Origin: Planctomycetota bacterium
GTDB lineage: Bacteria; Planctomycetota; Phycisphaerae; WQYP01
Direction: 5' to 3'
Assembly: GCA_021780285.1 (NCBI GenBank)
Contig: JAJXZA010000172.1
Coordinates: 1-5,825, forward strand
DNA length: 5,825 bases
The notes below the pieces were generated by a model. The model had not been told where the DNA came from and searched no databases. It saw nothing but the letters and a program-made list of their open reading frames with translations. Both the position numbers and the translations under genes were made by a program. Positions 5,388 to 5,825 of the stretch are shown in pieces. Position 1 is the first letter of the stretch, and the number at the start of each line of letters is the position of its first letter.

Positions 5388-5825
5388 GGCGCAGCCTCCC
5401 GTTTGCCGTTTTGACTGATGTCTGATGCGAGCCTTTTTTCTATAGCCGCCAATACCAGCCCGGTCACTTCATCCGGCTGACCGGCCGAATTAATGGTGAC
5501 AAACCGCTCAGCCTCGGTCGTTGCGTAAAACTCTATAAGCGGAGCTGTCAATTTCTGGTATGTTGAAAGCCGGGTGCGCACCACGTCGGGCATATCGTCT
5601 TCACGGATGATGAGCCGCGAGCCTTCATTGTTGCAGATGCCCGGTTTAATCGGCGGGTTGGAATCAATATGGTAAACGTCGCGGCATATCGGGCATACGC
5701 GGCGGCCCTCAAAGCGGCGTGACAGCACATCCAGCGGAACATCCAGGTTGATGATGAGGTCCAGAGGCCGCTCGATGTGCTTGAGCAATTTGGATAATTC
5801 TTTCGCCTGCGGCAGCGTTCGCGGA
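5384..5825 (-). CDS. adk: Adenylate kinase, C-terminal part (5' end beyond window)
   Basis: Interconverts ATP + AMP and two ADP in the cytoplasm. About 146 residues are visible; the P-loop and most of the AMP-binding region lie off the right edge. The visible part starts PRTLPQAKEL, matching the DGFPRTxxQA segment of the family. LIINLDVP, then RRFEGRRVCPIC (5716-5684), form the start of the LID, which continues through YHxDSNPPIKPGICNNEG. REDDMPDVVRTRL and TAPLIEFY follow. The long LID form is clear, with Cys at codons 5695-5693, 5686-5684 and 5635-5633. The fourth metal-ligand position is Glu (5626-5624), where Cys or Asp is usual. A codon TTG at 5788 could start translation, but it lies inside the conserved domain, so the frame truly continues off the edge. 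Stop overlaps map. secY is the expected upstream neighbour but is not visible. Confidence 0.97.
   Translation of the reverse strand, partial: PRTLPQAKELSKLLKHIERPLDLIINLDVPLDVLSRRFEGRRVCPICRDVYHIDSNPPIKPGICNNEGSRLIIREDDMPDVVRTRLSTYQKLTAPLIEFYATTEAERFVTINSAGQPDEVTGLVLAAIEKRLASDISQNGKREAAP

Overview
The window is mostly the distal end of a bacterial ribosomal-protein and transcription gene cluster, all on the minus strand. Read from the right edge leftward the order is adk (3' part only), map, infA, rpmJ, rpsM, rpsK, rpoA, rplQ. This is the usual tail of the spc/alpha cluster: adenylate kinase, methionine aminopeptidase, IF-1, L36, S13, S11, RNA polymerase alpha and L17. All of these proteins look intact and conserved. 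The tiny L36 gene (38 codons, 3884-4000) was found by translating the gap between infA and rpsM. At the left, a plus-strand P-loop kinase of the YggC-like family (97-921) converges on rplQ and is an accessory gene unrelated to the cluster. At bases 1-25 there may be the first codons of another minus-strand gene that runs off the edge.

Organism: the RpoA N-terminus (MRLRWRGLELPTRV) resembles what I remember of Planctomycetota alpha subunits. The moderate GC content and the adk-map-infA-rpmJ-rpsM-rpsK-rpoA-rplQ order without rpsD would suit that phylum, perhaps the Phycisphaerae side. This is inference from memory, not a search result.

Layout: 1-96 is a short upstream region; 97-921 is the kinase; 922-1097 is the convergent spacer with only a weak terminator candidate; 1098-1553 rplQ; 1619-2668 rpoA; 2669-2834 a spacer with a perfect 7-bp hairpin, at the place where rpsD sits in E. 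coli; 2835-3215 rpsK; 3216-3326 a GC-rich hairpin spacer; 3327-3713 rpsM; 3714-3883 a spacer with a possible pseudoknot touching the rpsM ribosome binding site; 3884-4000 rpmJ; 4001-4281 the largest spacer, with a promoter candidate and leader hairpins; 4282-4497 infA; 4498-4604 a leader with a long hairpin and an upstream promoter candidate; 4605-5387 map; 5384-5825 adk. Only adk and map overlap (by 4 nt). The other junctions are 65-281 nt, which is loose for ribosomal-protein genes and leaves room for internal promoters and RNA control sites.

The coding content is ordinary housekeeping and I see no novel multi-gene system. The points worth a second look are in the spacers (a possible pseudoknot before rpsM, structured leaders before infA and rpmJ, and the missing rpsD), a Cys-Cys-Cys-Glu arrangement in the adenylate kinase LID, and an insertion in L17.
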